This document shows positions 1 through 11,429 of a DNA stretch of 64,000 bases, one piece after another; within the stretch, counting starts at the first letter, position 1, and each line of letters starts with the position of its first letter. The translations under genes were made by a program, and so were the position numbers. Below the pieces are notes generated by a model that did no database searches, was not told the origin of the DNA, and worked only from the letters and a program-made list of their open reading frames with translations. Source of the stretch: Ramazzottius varieornatus (lineage: Eukaryota; Tardigrada; Eutardigrada; Parachela; Ramazzottiidae); NCBI GenBank assembly GCA_001949185.1, contig BDGG01000001.1:3365324-3429323 (forward strand), in the 5' to 3' direction.

Positions 1-37
1 CAAAGTCCGAAAGAGTACGAGTACTTTTGCTTTTCAG

Positions 38-195
38 TTGGAAGTTCGATAGAGGTTGAACACACTCCCGATCCTACCCAGGACCAAGTTGATTCTCTCC
101 ATCGAGAATATCTGTCCCAACTGGAAAGCCTATTTTATGCGCATCGGGAAGCTTGCGGATATCCCAATGAAACCTTGGAATTCATAGATAATTGA
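38..195 (+). CDS. DGAT2/MOGAT-family acyltransferase, C-terminal exon (partial)
   Basis: Last exon of a diacylglycerol or monoacylglycerol acyltransferase; the rest lies left of the window. It opens after an AG acceptor at 36-37 and reads 51 residues to TGA 193-195. The tail has the family signature: a Pro-Thr followed by an acidic/Gln stretch, then V-D-x-L-H-x-x-Y, a Leu-rich helix with L-F, and G-x-P near the end. Family members esterify acyl-CoA to mono- or diacylglycerol at the ER membrane. The catalytic HPHG region is not in the window, so DGAT2 cannot be told from MOGAT. The family call rests on the C-terminal pattern only. Confidence 0.7.
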
Positions 196-1469
196 CAATA
201 GCACTGTTTTCCTCTTTCTTGCCGATCCGGCTAACAATAATAATTATGATCTATTCCTGACAGTATGTCGATGTCAACCATGCGAGCTCTTCGTACTCTG
301 AAAGTTCTGAATTAGTGAAACACGTGCCCCTTACTGTTCGAATTCCAGCTGAGTTGCCATGAATGTGTTTCGGCCTATGTAAACAAAAGCTAATTAATAA
401 GACGTCAGTTATATCTCCCTTGGAATGCCTCTGCTCAGGATTCTTCGGCAGTAGCAGCGTAATACGGTAATCGAAGATTACTTCCGGGTTCCAACGATCC
501 TCACTCGCTAACTTGCTAAAGATGCTAATCAATCTATGCCAAAATCAACCGCCGCAGAAACAGCTTCTGATGTTCTATGGTTGATTGTTGATTGATCGTC
601 AACAGTCAGTGTCCATTTCTGATTTCTCCTTCTCCACCTTAGATCTTTGATGTGGTCTGATCATCTCTCCACGAAGTGGTACCTCTGTCTGACATCCTCG
701 TGCTTACTATGCTGGAAGCTTCAGTTTGGTGAGGAGGATCAGAATTTGGTGGTGTGCAGAGGATAAGGGCGCATAGCTGGGGAGGATCTTAGGCTTAGAT
801 ACGAGGTAGCCGAAGACAGCACGTAAAGATCGCTAGCCGGGACCAGCGCACTCTCTCTTGCAGCATACGTCGAGAACCACCTGCACCTTCAGCCAGAACC
901 ATCCCATAAGCGTCAAGCTCTGAGGGTAGCTAACCCCACTCCTGAACGTCGAAGCACTCCCGGGATGTCCGGCGCACACAGGTATGTCTACAGCATAGAT
1001 ACTCGATAATAAGTCAACTTGCCATGATGGCCGCATGATCGGTTGTCTTATACGTTTTGGGGGAATGTTTTCTAAAGGGGCTCGACTCTCGAGGTTCTCA
1101 TCTATTGACCGAGTATTCTGATCAGAACATGGAGCTTTACTGCAGATTTCTTGTCTGGTTCCGTTACTGCACGTACTCTGAATCAGGAGCAACAGACTGA
1201 TAGATTTTCGTTATTGTCGTTTTCGCATACCTCTATAGAAAAACAAACGTATCAATCGCGCTGCTATGTTTCTCGTTGTTGCAATGTTCGCATCGTATCA
1301 CTGTAGCATGCTGCGAGTGTAGTGACAGGGCGAATGGCAATGCCACAGTCTCATGCTGTGATACCAGTGTCGAAAGGATTTGATGTGAAAGTTCGGCCCA
1401 GGTGCTGATGTTGCTGCTTGCTAAGCACTGCCGATACCAAGACCTTCACTCCGTCAAAGCCATTATTTT
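196..1469. other. Intergenic stretch, nothing recognised
   Basis: Follows the acyltransferase stop. The longest open frame (119 codons, minus strand, 833-1192) shows no recognisable motif and no consistent splice context. I see no RNA gene, repeat array or terminal inverted repeat here. Confidence 0.5.
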
Positions 1470-2031
1470 ATGGCCGCGAACTCGGTTGCGTTCTGCAAGG
1501 TTGCTCTTAGCACATTGCTGTATTTTCAGGAAAACCGATCATTCAAGTGGCAGCAGTCGCTTTTCAAATGTACCTCCACTGGGCAGCAAGAAATCATCAG
1601 AGTCCCGTTCGGCAACCATCGATCCCAAAACAGGCAAAAACAGGAGGCAGCCTATCGTCGGTGGGACCGTGCGGAACCACTCAAGTCGACGGTTGAGGAA
1701 CAAACATCTCGAGCTAATGCCATTGCTGAAATCGACGCAGGCGATTTCACCCCACAAGCGTTTCAGTCAAGGCGAGGCACGGCCGAGGTAAAATTTCGAG
1801 AAATATTCGGATCGTGTTGGCTTTTCTTATTTTCATGTATTTTATTTGGCCTAGGAGAAGCTGAACGTGAATCACGCCCAAGAGTCAAGTGACAAACAGC
1901 TATCTGCAGTCTTTAGCGGACCCGTGGAAGGACTCATCAGTCATCAGCTTTTGCGACCTTCGGAACAAGAACGCATGGAGCAGCAGGCCAGAGTCTTCAC
2001 TGATATTCGGAGTGCAATGCTTTCACAGTAG
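1470..2031 (+). CDS. Unidentified two-exon protein
   Basis: I do not recognise this product. ATG 1470 opens 106 codons ending at a GT donor (exon 1470-1787). A 67-bp intron closes at CTAG 1851-1854, and exon 1855-2031 adds 58 residues in phase 0 before TAG. Only this frame survives the junction; the overlapping frame meets a stop right after it. Exon 1 is rich in Gln, Arg and Glu, exon 2 in Glu and Gln (PSEQERMEQQARVF), so the protein (164 residues) is hydrophilic apart from a short start. An alternative is that exon 1 begins at the AG just before 1531, with an earlier exon missing. No domain seen. Confidence 0.4.
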
Positions 2032-2482
2032 TCATTGCGACTTGAAGAATTTCAAACTTGTCGAGAGACGACGGCGAATTTTTCGATGTTTCTCTGGCTT
2101 TTGTCCGATGTATGGAAAAAGAGGTTTCCTACATTGTTATTCTTGATTTCTCGGTGCGCTTCCGTCCGTTTAGCTTTCCCTGTCTCCTCATCTGGGATCG
2201 CCATGACGCGATCCGGTTGGACAGTAGGGTGAAAGTGGGCTCCCTTCTTTTGTGAACGAAGCTCGACGTGGGAATAATACCCATCTTTCGAATGTGCACA
2301 GAATGTTCTGAAAGAAAGAAGCGAACTCTGCAAAGCAGTCCTTTCGATCTTTATCTGCTACACAGTTGAGTGTGGCAGTCTCTGGAGAGTGGGGACTTAC
2401 GATCAATGGCCAGAAGCATAGTCTTCCTGAAGAACAGCTTTTTCGTCTGGCCTCTATTCTTGTGGGTCCACAAGGAACTTAC

Positions 2483-2954
2483 TCGTTCCAGTCCTTTCTC
2501 ACCACCAATCAGTTGAATGAATAGACACCATTCTTACATTTTCATGTTGTGCGATTCTTGCTGCAATGTGAACGAGCTTGGCCAGTCTAACCCGGGGAGA
2601 ATATCATAAACTAAACGATCACATAATAAGCTGGGCAAACAAAACCTACAAGTTCGCCATCTTCAGTAGCGCACCCTTCCTGCCAATAACAATGAAAACG
2701 TGTGCCAGTCGATACATAGTATAACCAACCACCTTGTACGTCTTGTGTGCCCGGCTCGCACATTATTGGTTTGGGAGAACAGACCTGCAACGTGAGGAGG
2801 CCTTCCTCACCGATGAGAACTTCCGGATACTGGGCATGCAGCACAACCTTTCCTTTGCCTGGTATGGGGTTGCCAAGCTCGACGCATTCAGGAGGCATCA
2901 CACCGAAAGGCTGCTTCAGAAAACTGTGTGCATGAACGATCTTCGCGCCATCTG
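2483..2954 (-). CDS. Two internal exons of an unidentified gene (partial)
   Basis: Minus-strand reading shows an exon from about 2954 (acceptor TTTCAG) to a GT donor near 2735. It encodes about 73 residues including MPPECVELGNPIPGKGKVV and PEVLIGEEGLLTLQV. A second exon, 2532-2483, joins in phase (EWCLFIQLIGGEKGLER) and ends at GTAAGT. Phase agreement across both junctions supports real coding sequence, but no neighbouring exons could be fixed and no family is recognised. The intron between them carries a degenerate copy of the intronic palindrome family. Confidence 0.4.
2660..2716. repeat. Degenerate copy of the 70-bp intronic palindrome
   Basis: The central part GCCAATAACAATGAAAACG matches the loop of the better copies at one base difference. 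The flanking arms (AGTAGCGCAC and GTGTGCCAGT) are decayed forms of AAGTGGCGCAC and GTGCGCCACTT. Confidence 0.55.
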
Positions 2955-3922
2955 AAATGTATAAGCAATTGGGATTCTTTCGTTCATCGCGAAGCAGAAC
3001 CGTACTAAGCTATAACAAGATTTCAGTAGGTTACACTGTTGCAATTATTACAGACATTAAGTTGCCACCGCCAGATGAAAGTCCCACTGTAGCTAAGATG
3101 AGGTGCAACGTCACTCATAAGCGCAGCAGCTGATCAGAACTTTGAATAGTTGGGCAGCCACTATGCTTCACAATGCTAGCCAACCGTAACTCCGATTACG
3201 CTGTTTTTCGAAAATAAGGGGAGCTCCGGCAAGCAAAATGTAGTTATACGTCACGAAAGGGGCGGAGCAAGGTCGTAGCTACAGTTGCAAAGTGAACGGG
3301 GGTGGCAACTTAATCTCTATAATGTCTCATGAATGTTGTGCTTAATGCTTTCTAAATTCTAATTAGCAAGTCATTGTTAACGCTTTTCGCGACCAACTAA
3401 TCAAGTGGGTTAGTACGTCAGTTCGCGGAAGCATCAGTGGGACTCCCGATGGATTCACACATCTGAATGATCTGATGATATTTAGAAGAATGCGTTCGTT
3501 CGTAGAGCGCACGAAGACGCATGATATCTGTGGTATATCGAAAGTGCAAACTGGCCGGAAGCGCTTCAACATTCGCTGTATACAACAGTCCGTTTCCGTC
3601 TGATGTACCTGCGCAGTTCTGTCATCGTACGGCCATGACTTTGCGCTTGCATACAGGTAAGAGTTATGGTATTTGAGGCAGATAGAAAGTGAGCTGCTGA
3701 ACTTGACTTTGAATGTTCGGCATTACGGTGGCTCGCATGAAAGTGATCTTGCTCTCTATAGGCATTACAATAGAGTGATGCCACACTTTGTGTCGATAAT
3801 CTGATAAATTTTGGATTGGACTGCAATTTCTGTGGATCTCAGCAACAGATTAACCAAGAGGATTTCTCGGAACTCGGAAGTCGGAAGCTGTTTGACGGGA
3901 AATACCACCGGAAGTATATTTG

Positions 3923-6900
3923 ATGCATCAGCTGGACGTGTTTCAACATGCCACACCCATTTGGCTCTTTGGCTGGCTGACCCTACTCTCCAGCTCATCA
4001 TCCCGCGAAATCACTCGTTGTAGCCATATTCCTCCAACTCGTTCACAGGTGACACATTTCGAAAAGATTACTATGTTCCGCAAATTAGAACCTTGACGAT
4101 GTTCGTAGTTACTCCGCGCGGCTGCATATATACCTGTTCATGTTTTTCGTCCGGGTTGTCGACAGAGTTTATAATCTGAATTCGTGAATGTTTCGGCTTT
4201 ACAGGTTCTTCCGCCGGTTTCCCTAGAGTCGGAGCATACCGTCAGAAAACGAAGTGTCGATTCAGAATGGAACAACCTACGGATTTCGATATTCTATGAC
4301 GACCCGAGTTTACAGGCGTAAGTACTCGATTGCTTCCTCATTGCCATTTCGATCATTGACGCTGGGCATTCTCGTGTTTCCGTGTTTCTAAAACGGTGGG
4401 CCGTGATTGCGGGTTTCCTGCATGACCTTGTCAGTTCAGTGAGCGGTTTTTTACGTATGATTTGTTTTGTAGGTTATCTGCCAAGCGTCAAAGCCTAATC
4501 AAGGTACCAACTTCTAAAAATATGGTCTCAATCGCGGTCCTCTGCGGCGGTTTGCTGTTGAAAACACTTATGTCATTGGTATTATTAATTTGTTGTCTTA
4601 CTTTAGGACATCATTTTGCCCAGGGCGGTCAAGTTTTGGAGCGATACTTTGAAAGTCATCCAAAGTCAAGAGCCGATACGGCTTCACAGGTACACCTTGA
4701 ATACTACAGTATAGAAGAATAAGTGGAAAAATGAAGATGGTGATTTCGTTGATCAATGAGATGATTCTGCGTTGTTTGCTCAAGCGAACGCTTGTTTGTC
4801 ACGTTTGATACACGCTTACGGTCGATTTACGGTTGTGTATGAGCGGAATTCTAACGAGGTTCCGTATTTGTTTCCAGGAAGTGCCAGTCCAACGCTGTAA
4901 GCTGAACCGTCTTTTACGAGTGCTTGCCGCTTCTTGAACTGTTTTCTGTAAGTGTTTCGGTCGCTCTTCTTGCTCAGGCCGGCGAGTACAAGGTCCACTA
5001 TCCGGATCCATCCCACCCGGAAATTTTTTATTGTGACAAAGGGTGCGACGCCATAAGGTAGGCTTCCGATGCGTCAGCCCGATTTTGCAGTAGATGGTAC
5101 AGTAGGCTAATTGGTTCCATTGACTGTAGTTACTGCGGCGATGTGCCCATCCCCGACCAACACCTACTGCAGTGTCTGTACCTGTTGGAATCCACACGGC
5201 GGATTTCGTTCCTCGGGATTGATTTGCGTTTGGCGCCAGCCGTAAAGCAAGTCAGTGGTCCACCCGATGGACCTGGCGTTGCAAACACCGACTTCATTCT
5301 GTATGTCTCCACGCTGGAGACCGAAAGATGCAACGTTTCAAAGACGGTTGCGTATGCTGCGCATTGCCAACAAGAGATGACTTTTGACCGGTACGAGTAC
5401 ATCACCATTGTTATCTATCAAAAGGGGTTTCTGACCGATGTTTGTCACTGCAGACCTATCGCGGGACATGTAAACTTGTGTCCGCGAAGCCTTTCGGATA
5501 ACCCGTCCGACATCGAGTCCATCTTGTCCACAGTAAAACATGAGATCTTACACGCACTGGGCTTCTCTGTGGCGCTCTTTGCCTTCTTCCGTGATCCGGC
5601 AACCATGAAGCCTCGCACGCCGAGGGACAAATATGGTCGGCCTTCCTGGAATAGCGAGTAAGTCACATATCGCTATTCAACCTTTTTTTCCGGTCTTGTA
5701 ACGTGAAGAGAATTGTAGGAAAAGTACGCGTATGTAAACTTTTCCGCCCTGTTGATTTTTACATTTGAATTTTGTATCTTGCTCAGGACCAACACGTATC
5801 AGTGGTCGCCGGATACCATCAAGCAAGTAGTTCGCAGTGGATGGGAAGTCCGCGGTGGAACAGTCAACCGTCCGATGCAAATGTTCGTTACTCCTCGGGT
5901 GACGGAAGAAGCAAGGAAGCAGTTCGCATGCGATACGTTGGAAGGAGCCGAGCTAGAAAACCAAGGTGGCGACGGCACGGCTTTGACGCATTGGGAAAAG
6001 CGAATCTTCGAGAATGAAGCTATGACTGGTGTCCACACGCAAGATCCCGTCTACTCGAACGTCACGCTCGCCCTTCTGGAAGACTCTGGATGGTATCGGC
6101 CAGATTACCGCGCTGCGAACGTGCTTATGTTCGGGCATCGGCTCGGTTGTGATTTCGCCCAGAAGAGCTGCAAGCACTGGCTGGACCAGGCTCGCGGATC
6201 CAAGTACGACTCGCTGTTGAGCAGTTCATATTTATCAGAAACTCCAGTGAATGCTGTGGTTTGACAGGAAGTCTCCAAGTCCGTACTGTGACAAGCCGAA
6301 GAATACAGCAATCAACAAGATGGTGAAGACAGAGTGTAATGTCGACAGTTCTTCCTTGTCGATCTGCAACCTTTCGCCGTTCCCACAGCCACTGCCAAAA
6401 GAGTACCAGAACTTCGACAGTATTGCCGGCGTGCCAGATGATAGAGTGGCCTATTATGGTGGTTCGGTAGATCTGGCGGACTACTGCCCTTACATGCAGG
6501 TAACCAGTCTGTTATCCCTCTGGTTTACGTCCGAGGTGAAGTCTCGGTATCAGCTGGACCTTATATGTCTCTAGGAGTTTAGCTGGAAGAGCCCGACGGG
6601 TATCGTACGTGGCTCCAAATGCACCGAGCCGGAGAATCAACCTGGTAAGGACATACCACAACGTCACGCTTTTGTGGAGTCGACCACCGTAGCTTCGTTT
6701 TCTTGAAACGGACACGCTCTGGAAGCAGAAGCTAGTAATATGGCTATGCAGTCGTATGAGTGATTGTTTCAGATGCAGCAATGAACTTCGCGTTGGAGAA
6801 GTACAGCAGTCAGAGCAGGTGCTTCTACCAAAACAAAGCCTGGTCGGAAAGGACTTGCCAGTATACGCGTACGTGGCAGCACTGGGGAAGTGGATGCTAT

Positions 6901-7556
6901 CAGGTACGTATTTCAAACACCTTGGATAAATTGATATCTTCTGTACTGGAATCTTCTTCTCTTTCAGTATCGCTGCGCAAATGGTCGGCTCGAGCTCCAA
7001 GTCGAGAACCGTACTTTTACTTGTTACGCAGCCGGTCAAACGTTAACTCTACAAATTCTCGGCAACGAATGGCTTCACAGTGGTACAGTGGTCTGTCCGT
7101 CCTGTTCAGATGTCTGCGAGGTGAGTTTCATACCGTGAAAGATGAACTATAATGGCGGAAGTTTCCGTCATTCGGCTTCGTCGGCAAAAAATTCTTGTTT
7201 CACGCACCTGCATATACGATCACACAAAGCACTGCTCATGGACCGTTATATGCAGGTGGGTGAGATCAAGATGCATTGTACACGCCGGCCTTTATATCCC
7301 GTTTTATGTTCCGCGTGGTAAAGGGGGCTGTTTGGTTCGACAGGGGAATGGCGATGGTTTTGAATGTTTGCCGGACTCTTCGCTGGCGGAGGAACAACTC
7401 GAGAAGACGACATGGGACGACATGTCGTGTTCGGGTCGACGTTCAAGCTCAGCATCGGTGATTCTGTTCTTCGCTTCACTGATCGTCTGCTTTAGTTTAA
7501 CAAAGTCCGTCTCTTCAAATAGGGGCACCGTCGCAGTCGTAATAAGGGTGGGATAG
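3923..7556 (+). CDS. LMLN: Leishmanolysin-like peptidase (M8 zinc metalloprotease)
   Basis: Zinc endopeptidase of the M8 family; animal members act in cell migration and mitosis. Thirteen exons join in frame to 731 residues: 3923-4048, 4205-4317, 4473-4503, 4607-4689, 4878-4896, 4978-5057, 5130-5657, 5787-6203, 6268-6499, 6575-6644, 6773-6903, 6968-7120, 7344-7556. Exon 1 gives a hydrophobic signal-like segment (IWLFGWLTLLSSSSS) and a Cys-x-His pair. The catalytic motif HEILHALGF sits in the long exon, followed by LFAFFRD. The third zinc His is in LTHWEKR in the next exon, preceded by about 60 residues as in the metzincin-like fold. Cys-rich repeats follow, and the last exon ends with a hydrophobic segment (SVILFFASLIVCFSL) and a short basic tail, so a membrane-anchored form is likely. 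All catalytic residues are intact. Confidence 0.93.
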
Positions 7557-8172
7557 TCCCTCGTTGATTTTACCCGAATTCCGGTTTCATTCCAGCACGT
7601 TGCTGTTCCCAGTTGATCTACTGTGATAATTATAGAGTTGCACGTACATAGATATATTGTTAGTACGAAACCGTTCGTTTTGCTTTTCGGATCGGCATAG
7701 TCATGCCGTATCCACACAGTCCAGCTTTTTAAGCAAACAAGTTTCGAGTTTGATAGTTGATCGCATTCTTGCCACTCTTTCCATACCCAAGTATTTTTGA
7801 CCATGATGGTATTCTTCCGACCAGAACTGTCCATCGGAACACCTTTATTTTATGGTGCAGTAGGCAAGACATCCAGCCGTCAAAATTCAAGAACACTGCA
7901 GGCAGTACCGTTACAAGTGAAGCGAACGGAAAGAAAATCCAGACAGGAGTCAGTCGAAAAACTGGAAGAAACGCCTTCGAAACCGAAAGCCGAGAAACCA
8001 GTTTCTGCTGTTGAAACAAAACGAAAATAAATAAAAAGGTAAAACAGCCAAATATGAAGAAAAGTAGGCCTAAATCAGAACACCGCAAAATATTTTAGCG
8101 ATATCCTAATAAGACAGCTCTGTCTGAGCAAAATACTATACGGAAACCTGAAAGGTTTTCACGATGGAAGCC
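7557..8172. other. Convergent intergenic region, probable 3' UTRs
   Basis: Lies between the tails of the leishmanolysin and NAPRT genes. A 77-codon plus-strand frame (7797-8030) ends in a Lys/Glu-rich stretch (ERKSRQESVEKLEETPSK), but it has no splice partner and no recognised motif. AATAAATAAA near 8027-8036 could serve as a polyadenylation signal for the leishmanolysin transcript. Confidence 0.4.
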
Positions 8173-10718
8173 TCAGTAAAGATCTCCAATCGGGGCGCTG
8201 GCCAACCAAAGTGTATGGAGGTACTCGTACAAAGGCGGCGATACCGACACCTAAAATTAGATTTTCGGTGTATGGATTTTCCTTTAGAGTTGTGAGTGTT
8301 TTCTTACCTTGTAGGGAGTTGGGTTCAAGCGTCGTTTGTGGTCATTACGCAACAGCCGAAGGTTTCGCTGCACATTGTTTCGGAGCTCTTCGAGCGAAGG
8401 AAGCTTCTCAAAGAACACTTTGCCGTTTTGGAAGTACAGGTCGTGCAGACACTCCACACTAGTTGGAAGAGCGTAAGTACGTTTGGCTTCCTACAAAATA
8501 ACCCGTAAGCGGAATCGAAAACGACGCATGAAGTTGTCTCTCACATGGCTCATACAGTAAGTACCTCAAAGGGGTGGCGGCAAAGATGGCGCTTTCCCGC
8601 TTCAGGTGGCGGTTCGTCAACCGTCTGAATGACATCGATGAGATATTCAGCGTATTCATCTTCACCTTTGATGATTCGGTAAATTACTTTTCGGCCCGGG
8701 ATGGTAAGCTTGGCGGCATCTTGACTAATCTTCATCCGTGGCTGGCCGTCGATTTCGACCAACTAGAAAAGCCACATCCTAAAGTACACAGGCAGCGCCG
8801 ACTGACTTACACATGTATATATACCCACAAGATTGAGTGAAAGACTACCTTGTAGACACAGCCAAGAGCGGGCTGTTTTTGACAAGTGACCAGGTGGGTT
8901 CCCACACCGAAGCAATCAATCTGATGCTCCTGCTCGTTAAGTGAGTAAATGGTCTCTTCCTTCAGATCGTTACTTGCCACGATCTTTGCGGTAGCGAGTG
9001 CGGGAAAGGAAAACCTACACGCAGACACATAATAGCCAATGTCATAGCCAGCAAAGAGTGATGACTTAGGAAAGGGACCGAACCTCAGTTCGCGATAATT
9101 TCGTACCGGTGAGCTACTTTCTTGAAGAGCAATCTTGCTTCCTTCGACAAATACGCCAAATCTCCCGAATCTATTCGCACACCAACTGCAGCGTACCCTA
9201 AGTCATGCAGAGCTTTGGCAACCGCACAGAAGTTCAACAGGCCGCTCCTGCGAAAAGAGCAGGTTCAGACAATTAATCGCTCATAATGACAGTGGTTCGT
9301 GCAGTTCCTTTACCTTCATTTACACTCTTACCGAAGTGTGTCAAACGTATCAACGAGGGCCAAAAACCCGTTGGGAAACGCCATGGCATACGCAGCGAAA
9401 GCGGCCAGTTCTCCGTTGTTACCTCCGCTTCCGCTCTCAGCATCATCAACCACGCGGAATAAGGGCGACATCTCAGATCGGTATCTCAAGCAAAGCTCGA
9501 GGAAGTCGACTTCTTTCCCAGACTCTTTGTGTTTCATGGTCTGAAAGTTAACAATGGAATTATATATCAGCAACCTACACAACACAAATTCGGCTCAAGA
9601 ACGCACCATGTTTTTGACTTCGTCTAAGCTGGTGAAAGCTGCGACAAACGAGTGTGCGTGCGTTCCTTTGGCGGGAATGTTGAACAGCTTCCCGGCAAGA
9701 GCATTCGAAGTTCCGTCGAAACCTAATCAAAATATTTACTACATAACCATCAACAGATAAATGTGCCAACGAAGCTTCTCAACATAAAACAAAGACTTAT
9801 CAAGCAGTTACCTCCAATATAGACGTATTTGGAAGCTGAGACCGCGCCGTCTGGTCCTTGAGCTCTGCGCAGTCCGAACTCTAGCAGTTCCTTCTTTTCT
9901 CCGGCAGCTCGTCTTATGCGGGCAGCGTTCGTCGCTACAAGACTAAACAGAAAAACAGAATAATTTTTGCGTCAAAAATATGGGCGTACTGTAGAGCCTG
10001 TAGTGGAACATTACCTGGGAAAGTTGATCAAGGTAAGGAGGGTCGTTTCGAGGAGTTGAGCGACGGGTAAAGGTCCTTCAATTCTAACCAGAGGCTCTCG
10101 CGGGAACACCACACTACCTTCGGCAATAGCGTACACGCTAATGTCTTTTGTAGTTAGGTCTTGCAGGTAGTGGAAGAACTCGTCCTCGCATCCAGGTGGC
10201 ATTACTGATTTTATATACCGTATATCTGAAACAAACAACATAATAAGCCCATTTGGCCTCATCTGCCGCGGCATACTGCGCGATGGTGCCCCGAGGGAAC
10301 TGGTACTACCGTATTCCTATACTAATAATTATGGTAATCAGCATGACTTTGCTTACCGTCTTCGGAGAAGTGGAACGAGGAAATGTAGCGAAGAACTTCC
10401 TCCAGACCAGCGAATATTGTGTACTCTCCATCGAAAGGGTTCTTCCGGAAGAAAAGGTCGAAAACTGCATGAGCGTCTTTCTTCCCTGATTTCCAGTAGG
10501 CGTAAGCCATCGTCAGCTGATACAAGTCTAGAGAAAAGATACATATAGGCTATAGCAAAGACACGGTGATTATATAATTGTTAGCATGGGTTGATACCTG
10601 TTAGTAAGGGTTGCGTCAAACTATTAGTCGGACGGAAATCCTCCTTGCTCCAGTCCTTCTTTGGTCTTTCGAGTCCGTCCACTTCCCCATCGACCATACC
10701 GTCCGTCGCTTGTGGCAT
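8173..10718 (-). CDS. NAPRT: Nicotinate phosphoribosyltransferase
   Basis: Converts nicotinate and PRPP to nicotinate mononucleotide, the first step of the Preiss-Handler route to NAD, in the cytosol. Eleven exons join in frame to 574 residues, slightly longer than the human enzyme: 10718-10598, 10527-10357, 10225-10015, 9942-9812, 9722-9607, 9540-9332, 9247-9107, 9014-8849, 8762-8565, 8490-8308, 8250-8173. Family blocks seen in order: [118 protein letters not shown]-like KLTIPGRK, and LHDLYF. Nothing is missing. The start ATG is the only in-frame one before TDLYQL. It is divergent from the BAR-SH3 gene, 711 bp apart. Confidence 0.97.
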
Positions 10719-11429
10719 GTTCTACCAGGAGCTCGGGATGCAGGAGCGCACGTTGGAGCATACGGAGGAAGCCCAGTTGTCGCCTACACTCCCACACTAA
10801 ACGCAACTTCGTAGGCAACCGGAAGCAGTGCTGAAAAGATGGAAACTTTCACGTCCGGGGTATCTCGAAGGCCCGAATGGAACTTCGTGAAAGGTACAAG
10901 CTGTCTGGATGTACGGAGACGCAGGGAAAAAGCGTCACGTGCGTTCGAAGACTTGTAGTTGTGGATGGATGAATTCACTAATGATTAAGCGAAGATTTAA
11001 CTAACTGGTAACAGCGAGTTTGCGGTGGAGGTCGCGGTGGCCAGATTGAAGAATTCGTCTTGATTCAGTCATTACTTCAAAGTCCCGATTATTCGGTTCG
11101 GGCAATCAAAATATGCATGAGTTGATTGTAAATCAAGCAATTTGTTTCTTGATTGCCCCAACCAACTGATCGGGTCTTCGAAGTACCGTCACTTGTATGA
11201 ATGAGTCATTCATAACTAACAAGCTTTATGGAAAATTATTGCCATTTTGTCATTACTCCTACGGTCGTACCTCTTCCCGAATCTGACGGATTCTTCCTGT
11301 TCTTCCCTTTCAGGCCTTTGAGGTTGTCATCATCACCAGGAGCCCCGCTACAGTGTCCAGTTGGGCTGAACTAGACACGCGGAACCGCGGACAAGCCTTT
11401 GTGGACGGAGGAGTTTCCCAATTAGCAGA
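10719..11429. promoter_or_regulatory. Divergent promoter interval between NAPRT and the BAR-SH3 gene
   Basis: The two genes are head to head, so both promoters and 5' UTRs should lie in these 711 bp. No TATA box stands out. The interval contains a foldback repeat, listed separately. Confidence 0.5.
11073..11186. repeat. Imperfect foldback repeat (about 114 bp)
   Basis: TACTTCAAAGTCCCGATTAT near 11073 pairs with the reverse complement of the right end (GTACTTCGAAGACCCGAT), and both arms continue into GGGCAATCAA. Arms of about 38 bp agree at roughly three quarters of positions, with a short central loop. This looks like a small decayed terminal-inverted-repeat element or a cruciform-forming site in a divergent promoter. 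Confidence 0.6.

Noticed and set aside
7304..7834. 176-codon minus-strand frame opposite the leishmanolysin 3' end
   Set aside because: It is antisense to a verified coding exon; composition follows the sense codons.
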